Source: Dyella flava
GTDB taxonomy: Bacteria > Pseudomonadota > Gammaproteobacteria > Xanthomonadales > Rhodanobacteraceae
Assembly: GCF_016904955.1 (NCBI RefSeq)
Contig: NZ_JADIKE010000025.1
Span: forward strand, 58,866 to 122,865
DNA length: 64,000 nucleotides
Direction of reading: 5' to 3'
Shown here: piece by piece, positions 34,375 to 42,760 of the stretch
Numbering within the stretch: the first letter of the stretch is position 1
Layout: each line of letters begins with the position of its first letter
Notes under the pieces: model-generated
Database searches by the model: none
Told to the model about the DNA's origin: nothing
What the model saw: the letters and a program-made list of their open reading frames with translations, nothing else
Made by a program: the position numbers and the translations under genes

Positions 34375-35226
34375 CTATTCATGATCAAGATGTGCCGAGG
34401 CTTCCAGCGGTTCCTCGGGAGCGTCGCCGTGCATGGCATGCAGCGCGGCCACCGCCGCCTGCGAACCCCGTTCACGGCGGATGATCTCGCCGGCGAGCCC
34501 GATGTAGGCAATCGCGCCGCGCGAGCTGCGGTCGTAGAGATGAATCGGTTGACCGTGGCTGGGCGCTTCGGCCAGGCGCACGTTGCGCGGGATGATCGAA
34601 CGCAGCACTTTGTCACCGAAATGCTGGGTGAGCTGCGCGGATACTTCGTTGCCGAGGTTGTTGCGCACGTCATACATGGTGCGCAGCAAACCTTCGATTT
34701 CCAGCTGCGGATTGAGGTGCTGGCGCACGGCTTTGACCGTGTCGAGCAAGCTGGAAAGACCTTCCAGCGCAAAGTATTCGCATTGCACGGGAATCAGCAG
34801 ACCGTCCGCGGCAGTCAGCGCGTTGACGGTAAGCAGATGCAAGGTGGGCGGGCAATCGACCAGGATGGTGTCGTACTTCTGCGCGACTTTCCCCAGTTGT
34901 TCCTTCAAGCGGTTTTCGCGCGCGAACGCATCCATCAGCTTGAGTTCGGCGGCAGTGAGGTCGCCGTTGCCGGGCAGCAGGTCGTAGTGCGCTTCGGTGT
35001 TGACGATGGCCTGCTCGATCAACGCTTCGCCCAGCAGAACTTCGCAGCCGCTGGGATGCGCCTCGTGCTTGTTCACGCCCGATGCCATGGTCGCGTTGCC
35101 CTGCGGGTCGAGATCGACGAGCAGCACTTTGCGCTTCGCTGCGGCGAGGGCTGCAGCGAGGTTGACAGCGGTAGTGGTTTTGCCGACGCCTCCCTTCTGG
35201 TTGGCGACAGCGATGATACGGGCCAT
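34375..35226 (-). CDS. parA: ParA/Soj chromosome-partitioning ATPase
   Basis: The 283-residue ATPase begins MARIIAVANQKGGVGKTT with the deviant Walker A (residues 11-18). It also has DLDPQGNATMASG and the LVDCPPTLHLLTVNAL box. With ParB it segregates origins. The extended frame to 35313 has no ribosome site and is not used. It lies 40 bp after rsmG. Confidence 0.96.
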   Translation of the reverse strand: MARIIAVANQKGGVGKTTTAVNLAAALAAAKRKVLLVDLDPQGNATMASGVNKHEAHPSGCEVLLGEALIEQAIVNTEAHYDLLPGNGDLTAAELKLMDAFARENRLKEQLGKVAQKYDTILVDCPPTLHLLTVNALTAADGLLIPVQCEYFALEGLSSLLDTVKAVRQHLNPQLEIEGLLRTMYDVRNNLGNEVSAQLTQHFGDKVLRSIIPRNVRLAEAPSHGQPIHLYDRSSRGAIAYIGLAGEIIRRERGSQAAVAALHAMHGDAPEEPLEASAHLDHE

Positions 35227-35266
35227 GTTTCGTCCGGTACCGTGAGTGTTAGTGAAAGCGGCTAGA

Positions 35267-35905
35267 TTACCAGCCCGCCCGCCCAAGCACGACGAGATGA
35301 CGCTCCGCCGCACCTAGTCCGGGCACGTTCAAGGTGTGAATACCGTTTACTTTGAAGCCATCCGGGACTCCGGGCAGCTCCTCATCCGGCGACTTGCCCT
35401 TCATCGCCAGCCAGATGCCCTGCGGCGCCAGCAGGTGCCCGCCCCAGGCCAGCATGTCGGCCAGACTGGCGAAGGCGCGGGCGGTCACGCAATCGAATTC
35501 GCCTTCCACCTCTTCCACCCGCGCTTGCACGGCCCGAACGCCTTCCAGCTTCAGCGAGCGGATGGCCTCGCGCAGGAAGCGCACCTTTTTCCCGTTGGAG
35601 TCGACCAGCAGTATCTGCCGGCCGGGCGCAGCGATGGCCAGCGGAATACCCGGCAGGCCCGGGCCGGTGCCCAGGTCAGCCAGCGACGCGCCTTGTACGA
35701 ACGGCAGGATCGCCAGCGAGTCGAGCAGATGGCGAGTGATCATCTCGCCCGGCGCGCGGATCGCGGTGAGGTTGTAGGTGCCGTTCCAGCGCTCCAGCAG
35801 TGCCTGGTAATCCAGCAGACGCGGCACCGCTTCCGCGGGCAGCGACAGGCCGAGCGCATCGATGCCCTGTTCGAGCTGGGTTTGCAGGGCGCGGCGATCG
35901 GTCAT
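35267..35905 (-). CDS. rsmG: 16S rRNA (guanine527-N7)-methyltransferase
   Basis: RsmG (212 residues) has NGTYNLTAIRAPGEMITRHLLDSLA and the SAM loop LADLGTGPGLPGIPLAI. It methylates G527 of 16S rRNA; loss gives low-level streptomycin resistance. ATG 35905 gives the usual N-terminus. It leads the rsmG-parA-parB set. Confidence 0.95.
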   Translation of the reverse strand: MTDRRALQTQLEQGIDALGLSLPAEAVPRLLDYQALLERWNGTYNLTAIRAPGEMITRHLLDSLAILPFVQGASLADLGTGPGLPGIPLAIAAPGRQILLVDSNGKKVRFLREAIRSLKLEGVRAVQARVEEVEGEFDCVTARAFASLADMLAWGGHLLAPQGIWLAMKGKSPDEELPGVPDGFKVNGIHTLNVPGLGAAERHLVVLGRAGW

Positions 35906-35974
35906 CGGTGATCCGTGGCGTGAGTGGTCGGCCAGTATCCGGACCTGCTGCCCTGGATACCAGCACCCCAATAA

Positions 35975-35998
35975 AAGAAGACCCGCCGAAGCGGGTCG
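35975..35998 (-). terminator. Terminator of the Band-7 gene
   Basis: A perfect GACCCGC/GCGGGTC stem with loop CGAA (read here on the plus strand, 35981-35998) is followed on the minus strand by TTCTTTTATT. It lies 60 bp past the Band-7 stop and 70 bp before rsmG, so rsmG must start from its own promoter. Confidence 0.8.
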
Positions 35999-36058
35999 AT
36001 ACTTTCTTAGATTCCCCTGTGCCGGTGCTTTCTCAGGCAGCCTGGCGAATACGTTGAA

Positions 36059-36514
36059 TCAGGCGGCTTCCAGTTCCACGCGGGTGATCATCACGCCGCG
36101 CTCGCGCAGATGCTGGTTGAGGCTGGATTTGAGCCGGGCAGCCACTTCGCGGCGCGCATCCTGCTGATTGGCCGCCACGTCGGCGTGCAGCGCATCCAGC
36201 ACACCGCGGCGGATCAGCTGGTCAGCCTGCTCGATCACGGCATCGGCGCGCTCGGGTTCGAGCACCTGCCAGTAGACCGTGCCGTGCAGCGATTGCGCGT
36301 CGGAAACATCGAAGCGCAGCGTGCGGCCGCCCAGATCAATGCGATGTCCCACCCGGTCCACCAGCGGCACCACCACATGGGTACCCGGCTGCAACAGGCG
36401 AACCGGCTTGCCGCGGCGATAAAGACTGTGAACCTGACCGGCCGGCACACGCTTCACGGCCACCGCCGCGAGGGCGGGAAGGGCAACGATCAGGCTGAGC
36501 ATCAGGATGGTCAT
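36059..36514 (-). CDS. Short SPFH/Band-7 domain protein
   Basis: The 151-residue protein has an N-terminal membrane helix (ILMLSLIVALPALAAVAV) and an SPFH-like core: GKPVRLLQPGTHVVVPLVDRV, then YWQVLEPERADAVIEQADQ and ARLKSSLNQHLRERGVMITRVELEAA. It resembles HflK/HflC or slipin but stops right after the core, without the coiled-coil tail (slipins are about 250 residues). It may be a natural mini-form or a truncation; the stop is clean and followed by a terminator. Confidence 0.75.
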   Translation of the reverse strand: MTILMLSLIVALPALAAVAVKRVPAGQVHSLYRRGKPVRLLQPGTHVVVPLVDRVGHRIDLGGRTLRFDVSDAQSLHGTVYWQVLEPERADAVIEQADQLIRRGVLDALHADVAANQQDARREVAARLKSSLNQHLRERGVMITRVELEAA

Positions 36515-36710
36515 GATCTGTTAAAACAGCTATTTAGCCACGGTTTCTGAAATTTTCACGAAGCAGGATTCTACAGGCATGTGAACCCGCTTGGATTAAT
36601 CTTTATTTAACGACGAAATTCCCCAGCTCGCAATCCCGTGCTGTTAACCGCTTTTAACGGTTTTCCTTGGCAGAAGTGGTGCATCGTTCGTGCCACGCCC
36701 CCTGAACGAA

Positions 36711-36746
36711 CATCGCCCTGTCGATATCACTATCGGCAGGGCGATG
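36711..36746 (-). terminator. Long hairpin after the pirin gene
   Basis: CATCGCCCTG pairs with CAGGGCGATG, and the inner CGAT/ATCG extends the stem to about 15 bp with one GU pair. It is 24 bp past the pirin stop. No U-run follows on the minus strand. The remaining 36515-36710 is AT-rich with no visible gene. Confidence 0.5.
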
Positions 36747-36769
36747 GGTCGGCTAAAACGCGGCGGATT

Positions 36770-37603
36770 TCAGAACTTGCCGGCGCGGAAATCGGCGATG
36801 GCCTGGTGGATCTGCTCGGGCGTATTCATCACGAACGGCCCATAGCGGGTGACCGGTTCCTGCAACGGCTGGCCGGCCACCAACAGCACCCGGGCGCGGT
36901 TTTCACGGCCTGCGAGGCGCACGCTGCCGCCCTTGGACAACACCGCCAGTTCGCTGCGCGAAAGCTTTTCGCCGGCGACCTGGGCGTCGGTTCCATCGAA
37001 CACATAGGCAAAGGCGTGATGGTCCTCCGGCAAGGGAATCTCCACGCTTGCACCCGCTTCCAGCGCAATGTCCAGATACACCGGCGCGGTGACAATCCCT
37101 GACACCGGACCCTCAGCGTCACCCAGGCGGCCAGCAATGACCTTCACCGTCACCCCGTTGGCCGGATGCACCACGGGAATTCGTTCAGGATCAATGTCCT
37201 GGTAGCGCGGCTCGGTCATCTTGTCCTTGGCCGGCAGGTTCACCCACAGCTGGAAGCCCCACATCAGGCCATCTTCCTGCTGCGGCATTTCCGAATGCAG
37301 GATGCCGCGCCCGGCGGTCATCCACTGCACGCTGCCGGGCTTGAGATCACCGCGGTTGCCCTTGTTGTCGCCGTGCTGCATGTGGCCGGCGAGCATGTAG
37401 GTGACGGTCTCGAAGCCGCGATGCGGATGCTCGGGAAAACCGGCGATGTAGTCGCCCGCCTGATCGGAACGGAATTCGTCCAGCAGCAGGAACGGATCAA
37501 GCATGTCCAGGCCCGGCTGGCCGATGATGCGCTTGAGTTTCACTCCCGCACCGTCGGAGGTGTCGGTGCCGCGAATGCGGCGGCGGATGCTGCGCTCGGT
37601 CAT
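36770..37603 (-). CDS. Pirin family protein
   Basis: The 277-residue bicupin has the pirin metal motif FPEHPHRGFETVTYML (about residues 56-71) with a third histidine in MQHGDNKG and WMTAGRGILHSEMP. Members bind iron and some act as quercetin dioxygenases; the role here is unknown. GGAG sits 7 nt before the ATG. The next gene to the right is 273 bp away. Confidence 0.9.
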   Translation of the reverse strand: MTERSIRRRIRGTDTSDGAGVKLKRIIGQPGLDMLDPFLLLDEFRSDQAGDYIAGFPEHPHRGFETVTYMLAGHMQHGDNKGNRGDLKPGSVQWMTAGRGILHSEMPQQEDGLMWGFQLWVNLPAKDKMTEPRYQDIDPERIPVVHPANGVTVKVIAGRLGDAEGPVSGIVTAPVYLDIALEAGASVEIPLPEDHHAFAYVFDGTDAQVAGEKLSRSELAVLSKGGSVRLAGRENRARVLLVAGQPLQEPVTRYGPFVMNTPEQIHQAIADFRAGKF

Positions 37604-37876
37604 GGTTTGCTCCTGTCAAAAGGATCTGGAGCACATGATGGTTCTGTTTGTGTGCGCACCCAAGTGGGGCCATACGAACAGACTGTTTCCTACCTACCGA
37701 AGATGGCGCCTGCTCACCGCAAAACGCTGTTGAAAATGGAAGGGTTTCCTGTCCTTTTTCAAATACCCGAGCTGATCAGAACCGGATTGGGCGTCGTCGA
37801 AACAAGCACCAACGCGCTGACGCGCGGCAAACATCGGTGGTCTGTGACGATCAGCGTGCGCTCGGCGCGCAGCTCC
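37604..37876. other. Intergenic region upstream of pirin
   Basis: This 273-bp gap separates pirin from the upstream UPF0149 gene. It must hold the pirin promoter. No gene, long dyad or repeat family was recognised. Confidence 0.4.
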
Positions 37877-38560
37877 TCAATGCACCCAGTGTCCGCTGCG
37901 CTGACGCGGCGGGCCGGGCTGCTCCTTCTTCGACTCGCCCGCATGATCGAGCGCGTTGATTTCCGCTTCGGTGGCGGGATGCTCGTACCAATAGTGATTC
38001 ACCGCGACCAGCACGGCCGGAAGCTGGGCCAGGCAGTCGTCGTAGTCTTCTTCACTGAGTTTTTCGAATTCGGCTTCGGCGCTGAGAATGCCCTCGTCCA
38101 CCGCCAGCGCCATCACCGGGCCGAGCAATTCCATCAGCGAGGGATCATCGGCGAGACGTTTTTCCCACAGGCCAGCGCGCAGATCGATGCCGCGACTGAA
38201 GCCTTCGCACCAACCGGCGGCCGACAGGGCCGGGCCCGTTTCAGTCTCCACTTCGCCCAGGATCGGTTCGTAGGCGTCCACATCGAGTTCGGCACTGATC
38301 GAATCGTTGAGCTTGGCGAGCAGGGCCAACACGCGATTGCCCTCGTTCTCGTCCTCGAACGGCTCGTGCAGCACTTCCGGCAGCCACTCCTCGGGCAGCA
38401 CCTGCACCGGGCCCACGCTGATGGCGCTGAGCAAGCCATGCACGCCGTCGAGCAGCAGATGACCATCCTGGGCGTGTGCGCGCAGGTAATGATCGAGCTC
38501 GTCGAGCTCGTTATCGTCCAGCGAGCTGGGCCAGTCTGCCTTGGTATTGCTTGTCGTCAT
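37877..38560 (-). CDS. UPF0149 (YgfB/YecA) family protein
   Basis: The 227-residue acidic, helical protein shows DGHLLLDGVHGLLSAISVGP and GWCEGFSRGIDLRAG, which are YgfB/YecA hallmarks. Function is unknown; the E. coli-type C-terminal zinc SEC-C motif is absent. The tail after residue 200 is Pro/Gln-rich. Its ATG shares one base with the xthA stop (TGATG), so it is co-translated with xthA. Confidence 0.8.
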   Translation of the reverse strand: MTTSNTKADWPSSLDDNELDELDHYLRAHAQDGHLLLDGVHGLLSAISVGPVQVLPEEWLPEVLHEPFEDENEGNRVLALLAKLNDSISAELDVDAYEPILGEVETETGPALSAAGWCEGFSRGIDLRAGLWEKRLADDPSLMELLGPVMALAVDEGILSAEAEFEKLSEEDYDDCLAQLPAVLVAVNHYWYEHPATEAEINALDHAGESKKEQPGPPRQRSGHWVH

Positions 38561-39339
38561 CAGATATCCAGGTCCACCGTGACCGGGGTGTGGTCGGAAG
38601 GCCGCTCCCAGCGCCGCGGTTCGCGGTCGATGGCGGCAGCCCTGGCCGACGATTTCAGGGCATCGCCTAGCAGGATCAAGTCGATACGCAAGCCCATGTT
38701 GCGCCGGAACGCCCCCTGCCGGTAGTCCCACCAACTGTAGTGGCCAGCCTCCGTTTCAAAAAGCCGGAAACTGTCGTGCAGGCCGAGCTCGGTGATGGCT
38801 TTCAGGGCCGCGCGCTCGGGTGGTGAGCACAGCACCTCTTCGCCCCAGCCGACCGGGTCGTACAGGTCACGGTCATCCGGGGCGATATTGAAATCCCCCA
38901 GCACCACCAGTTTGGGATGCCGCTGGATTTCTTGCGCCAGGAAAGCGTGCACGCGTTCCAGCCAATGCAACTTGTACGTGTATTTCTCGTCACCGACGGC
39001 CTTGCCGTTGACCACATACAGATCCACGACGCGCACGCCACCGATGGTGGCGGCGAGAATGCGGCGCTGCGGGTCGTCCAGTCCGGGGATGTCGGTGATG
39101 ACATCCTCGAAACTGAGGCCACTGTCATTGCGCGCCAGGATCGCCACGCCGTTGTAGGTTTTCTGGCCGGCGTAGATGGCTTGATAACCGGCCGCAGCGA
39201 GCTCGTCGACGGGAAACTTATCGTCTTCCAGTTTGGTTTCCTGCAGCCCCACCACGTCCGGCCGCGCGTCCGCGAGCCATTGGGTGAGGTGCGGGATGCG
39301 CACCTTGAGCGAATTGACGTTCCATGAAGCGATTCTCAT
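38560..39339 (-). CDS. xthA: Exodeoxyribonuclease III
   Basis: The 259-residue AP endonuclease/3'-5' exonuclease has the family motifs MRIASWNVNSLKVRIPHL, LQETK, YNGVAIL, VVLGDFNIAPDD and RPSDHTPV. It repairs abasic sites. The ATG at 39339 is the natural start; the frame continues 84 codons upstream without coding character. It heads a two-gene unit with the UPF0149 gene. Confidence 0.95.
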   Translation of the reverse strand: MRIASWNVNSLKVRIPHLTQWLADARPDVVGLQETKLEDDKFPVDELAAAGYQAIYAGQKTYNGVAILARNDSGLSFEDVITDIPGLDDPQRRILAATIGGVRVVDLYVVNGKAVGDEKYTYKLHWLERVHAFLAQEIQRHPKLVVLGDFNIAPDDRDLYDPVGWGEEVLCSPPERAALKAITELGLHDSFRLFETEAGHYSWWDYRQGAFRRNMGLRIDLILLGDALKSSARAAAIDREPRRWERPSDHTPVTVDLDI

Positions 39340-39493
39340 CGGTCGATTGTAAGGGATGCAGGTTACGGCCACCGGACCGGGCCGCCGCCCGTGCTTGACC
39401 AAGCCCCGTGTGCAGCGGGTGCCATCCTGCACATTTGCGCGCCCCGCCCGGCCTGCTAGCGTGACCGCCTTACTGTGTCTGCGGATTGCCACC

Positions 39494-41545
39494 ATGCTCA
39501 AACCAGCCCGCCTGCTTTTGCCTTTGCTCACTGCCCTGCTCGCGCCGATCGCAGCAGCCGATACCCATACCGCCACCACGGATCCGCGCATCGAGTCCCT
39601 GCTTACTCAGCTGGACAAGGTTCGCGATATCAGCGGCGTGGCCCTGTCGCCGGACGGGCGGCAACTGGCCTGGGTGGTGGATACGAACGACAAGCCCGGC
39701 ATCATGCTGGCCGATGCGAATGGCCAGCATGCGCACAGCATCGGCCTGGCCACCAGCCCGGGCACATGCAGCGAAGATGGGCTGGCCTGGGCGCCGGATT
39801 CGCGTCATCTGGCCTTTCTATCCAACTGCGACAGCACGCACGCGTCCATGGGCGGCAAGCAACCGGACATCTATGTGCTCGACACGCAGTCGCACGACAA
39901 ACCCGTGCGCATCTCGAACCTGAGCGGCTATGTGCATGCACTGAGCTGGGCACCGGATGGCAAGTCCCTGGCCTTCCTGTATGTGGAGGGCGCGACCCGC
40001 CGCGCCAGCGCGTTGGCGGCGGCGAAACCACTGGTCGGCGAAGTCGGCGTGGAAGGTATTGAAGTGCAGCGCGTTGCCACCCTGCCTGCAAAAGGCGGCG
40101 CCTTGCAGCTGGTGACGCCGGCCGACAGTTACGTCTACGAATTTAGCTGGGCGCCCGACAGTCAGCGGCTGGCTTACGTGGCCGCACCGCCGCCAGGTGA
40201 CAACAACTGGTGGATTGCGCAGTTGTACGTACAGACGGCGCAGGCCGGTGCAAGCCGCACGGCGGTGGTCGATCCCCGCACCGTGACCGGGCCTTTGCAT
40301 GGCCTGCAGATCGCCGTGCCACGTTGGTCGCCGGATGGATCGCGCATCGCCTTCATCGGCGGACTGATGAGCGACCAGGGCGCGACGGGCGGCGATCTCT
40401 ACAGTGTTGCATCCAGTGGCGGCGCTCCGGTCGATCTGACGCCCGGTATCCACGTCACGCCGGCATGGTTCAGCTGGAGCACGCCGCAATCGATGCTGGT
40501 CAGCCAGGTCAGCAGCGGCAAGATGCAGGTGGCCGAATATGCGGTGGAGGCGAATCATGCGCAGCAGCAGCGCGTGTTGTTCACTGCGCCGGGTTCGATC
40601 GGGGATGGCACGGCCGAAGCCGCCCTGTCGCTATCAGCGGATCATCACCAGATAGCGTTCGCGCAATCTTCGTTCGACGTGGCGCCCGAAGTGTATGCCG
40701 GCTCGGTAGACGCACAGATGCCAGCTGCGGTCACCTCCATCAATGCGGGTCTGAAGCCGAGCTGGGGCAAGGCGCAATCGGTGGAATGGACCAACGAAGG
40801 ATTCCACGTGCAGGGTTGGTTGCTGTATCCGGCCAACTACGATCCGCACAAGCGTTATCCGATGATCGTCTACATCCACGGCGGTCCTTCGTCCGCGGTG
40901 GTGCCGCATTGGCCCTCGGGCGGCTACGGTGCCGCACCGTTCTCCTCGCTCGGCTACTTCGTCTTCATGACCAATCCGCGCGGCAGCTTCGGTGAGGGCG
41001 AAACCTTCGTGCAGGCCAACCGCAAGGATTTCGGCTACGGCGATCTGCGTGACACGCTCACTGGCATCGATGCCGTGGAAAAGCTGGCGCCGGTGGATGA
41101 CCATCGTCTTGGCCTGACCGGCTGGAGCTACGGCGGCTTCATGAGCATGTTCGTGCCCACGCAAACGCAGCGCTTCCGTGCCGTGGTGGCCGGTGCCGGC
41201 ATTGCCAACTGGCAGAGCTATTACGGCCAGAACCTCATCGATCAGTGGATGATTCCGTTCTTCGGCGCTTCGGTATATGACGACCCGGGCGTGTATGCGA
41301 AGAGCTCGGCGATCAACTTCATCAAGAAGGTGAAAACGCCGACCTTGATCGTGGTGGGCGAGCGCGATGCAGAATGTCCGGCACCGCAATCATTCGAGTA
41401 CTGGCATGCATTGCGCGCACTGGGTGTGCCGACATCGCTGGTTGTGTATCCGAATGAAGGACACCATTTCTACAATCCGGCGCATCAGCGCGACGTGTTG
41501 CAGCGTGCGTTGAACTGGTTTGAGAAATATCTGCCGCCGCAGTGA
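39494..41545 (+). CDS. Secreted S9-family serine peptidase
   Basis: The 683-residue protein has a signal peptide (LKPARLLLPLLTALLAPIAA), a PD40-type propeller (VALSPDGRQLAWVVD; LAWAPDSRHLAFLS) and a hydrolase domain. Its nucleophile is in LGLTGWSYGGFMSM (Ser about 546), with ERDAECP (Asp) and YPNEGHHF (His). It is probably a periplasmic dipeptidyl- or acylaminoacyl-peptidase. This is the third S9 enzyme in 20 kb. Its start ATG 39494 is preferred over an upstream frame extending to 39356 that lacks a signal sequence. Confidence 0.9.
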   Translation: MLKPARLLLPLLTALLAPIAAADTHTATTDPRIESLLTQLDKVRDISGVALSPDGRQLAWVVDTNDKPGIMLADANGQHAHSIGLATSPGTCSEDGLAWAPDSRHLAFLSNCDSTHASMGGKQPDIYVLDTQSHDKPVRISNLSGYVHALSWAPDGKSLAFLYVEGATRRASALAAAKPLVGEVGVEGIEVQRVATLPAKGGALQLVTPADSYVYEFSWAPDSQRLAYVAAPPPGDNNWWIAQLYVQTAQAGASRTAVVDPRTVTGPLHGLQIAVPRWSPDGSRIAFIGGLMSDQGATGGDLYSVASSGGAPVDLTPGIHVTPAWFSWSTPQSMLVSQVSSGKMQVAEYAVEANHAQQQRVLFTAPGSIGDGTAEAALSLSADHHQIAFAQSSFDVAPEVYAGSVDAQMPAAVTSINAGLKPSWGKAQSVEWTNEGFHVQGWLLYPANYDPHKRYPMIVYIHGGPSSAVVPHWPSGGYGAAPFSSLGYFVFMTNPRGSFGEGETFVQANRKDFGYGDLRDTLTGIDAVEKLAPVDDHRLGLTGWSYGGFMSMFVPTQTQRFRAVVAGAGIANWQSYYGQNLIDQWMIPFFGASVYDDPGVYAKSSAINFIKKVKTPTLIVVGERDAECPAPQSFEYWHALRALGVPTSLVVYPNEGHHFYNPAHQRDVLQRALNWFEKYLPPQ

Positions 41546-41582
41546 GTGGGCGGTAAAGTACCGGTGAGATTGCGCAAGAGTG

Positions 41583-41622
41583 GCCCCTCACCCCAACCCT
41601 CTCCCCGAAGGGGAGAGGGAGC
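41583..41622. repeat. Single REP-like element
   Basis: CCCCTCACCCCAACCCTC then CTCCCCGAAGGGGAGAGGG matches the elements at 10380, 15041 and 19440. Unlike those it has no inverse partner nearby. It lies between convergent genes and may serve as their shared 3' boundary. Confidence 0.85.
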
Positions 41623-41636
41623 AACGCACGCAACGC

Positions 41637-42719
41637 TCAAAATAACTCGCCCTGAGGCGATGGCTCCCGTGGCGGAGTAAAGCGCGAAGTGTCCAGCTGC
41701 AATTCGCGCGCACGGCCGAAGCCGTGACGGCGACAGGCCATCTCAAAACGTCGACGCAACAGTTCCGCAAAGACGCCCTGGCCACGCATGCGTGTAGCGA
41801 AATTGCTGTCGTAATCGCGGCCCTGATTCATTTGCTGCACCAGGCTCATCACATGGGCGGCGCGTTGCGGCATGTGCAATTGCAGCCATTCGCGGAACAG
41901 ACTCTTCAGTTCGTAGGGTAAGCGCAGCACCGTATAGCCGGCACACGAAGCGCCGGCGATAGCCGCCTGCTCCAGCACCGCTTCCATATCACGGTCATTC
42001 AGCGCAGGAATGATCGGCGCCACCAGCACGCCGACCGGCACACCCGCTTCAGTCAAAGTGCGGATGACCTTGATGCGCCGGTGCGGTGCGCTTGCGCGCG
42101 GTTCCAGTTTCGCTGCGAGATGGTTGTCCAGCGAACTGACCGATATGAACACCTGCACGAGGCGTTCGCGTGCCATCGGTACCAGGATGTCCAGATCACG
42201 CTCTACCAGCGCGTTCTTGGTCACGATGGTGCAGGGGTGATGGCATTCGGCCAGTATTTCCAGCGCTGCACGCGTCAGTCGCCAGCGCTTTTCGATCGGC
42301 TGATATGGATCGGTGTTGCTGCCGATATTGATCGGGTTGACCACATAGCTAGGCTTGGCCAGATCAGAGCGCAATACCTCCGCCAGATTGGTCTTGGCGC
42401 GCAACTTCGTTTCGAAATCGAGGCCGGGTGACAGGTTGAGATAACTGTGGCTGGGGCGCGCAAAGCAGTAGATGCAACCGTGCTCGCAACCGCGGTAGGG
42501 ATTCATCGCCTGGCTGAAATAAATATCCGGCGAATCGTTGTGCGTAATGACGCTGCGCGCGCATTCTTCGGTGACTTCGGTGCGCGGGCGCGGACGATCC
42601 TCGTCGAGCACGGCGTGCTGCCAACCATCGTCCTCCGCGTGGTGGCGGATGGTCTCGAAGCGTCCTTCGGGATTGGAGGCGGCGCCGCGGCCTTTGAATG
42701 CGTGAGGAAGATCAGCCAT
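41637..42719 (-). CDS. PA0069-family radical SAM protein
   Basis: The 360-residue protein has the iron-sulfur triad in YRGCEHGCIYC (Cys78, 82, 85), then YSYLNLSPGLDFETKL-like SHSYLNLSPGLDFE and YQPIEKRWRLTRAALEIL. It resembles the spore-photoproduct-lyase/Rv2578c group; the reaction is unknown. ATG 42719 gives the typical MADLPHAFKGRGA start. It sits 41 bp after the membrane patatin gene on the same strand. Confidence 0.88.
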   Translation of the reverse strand: MADLPHAFKGRGAASNPEGRFETIRHHAEDDGWQHAVLDEDRPRPRTEVTEECARSVITHNDSPDIYFSQAMNPYRGCEHGCIYCFARPSHSYLNLSPGLDFETKLRAKTNLAEVLRSDLAKPSYVVNPINIGSNTDPYQPIEKRWRLTRAALEILAECHHPCTIVTKNALVERDLDILVPMARERLVQVFISVSSLDNHLAAKLEPRASAPHRRIKVIRTLTEAGVPVGVLVAPIIPALNDRDMEAVLEQAAIAGASCAGYTVLRLPYELKSLFREWLQLHMPQRAAHVMSLVQQMNQGRDYDSNFATRMRGQGVFAELLRRRFEMACRRHGFGRARELQLDTSRFTPPREPSPQGELF

Positions 42720-42760
42720 CGGCTGATCATGCGCGCGAACGATCTCAAACGGCGCGACAC

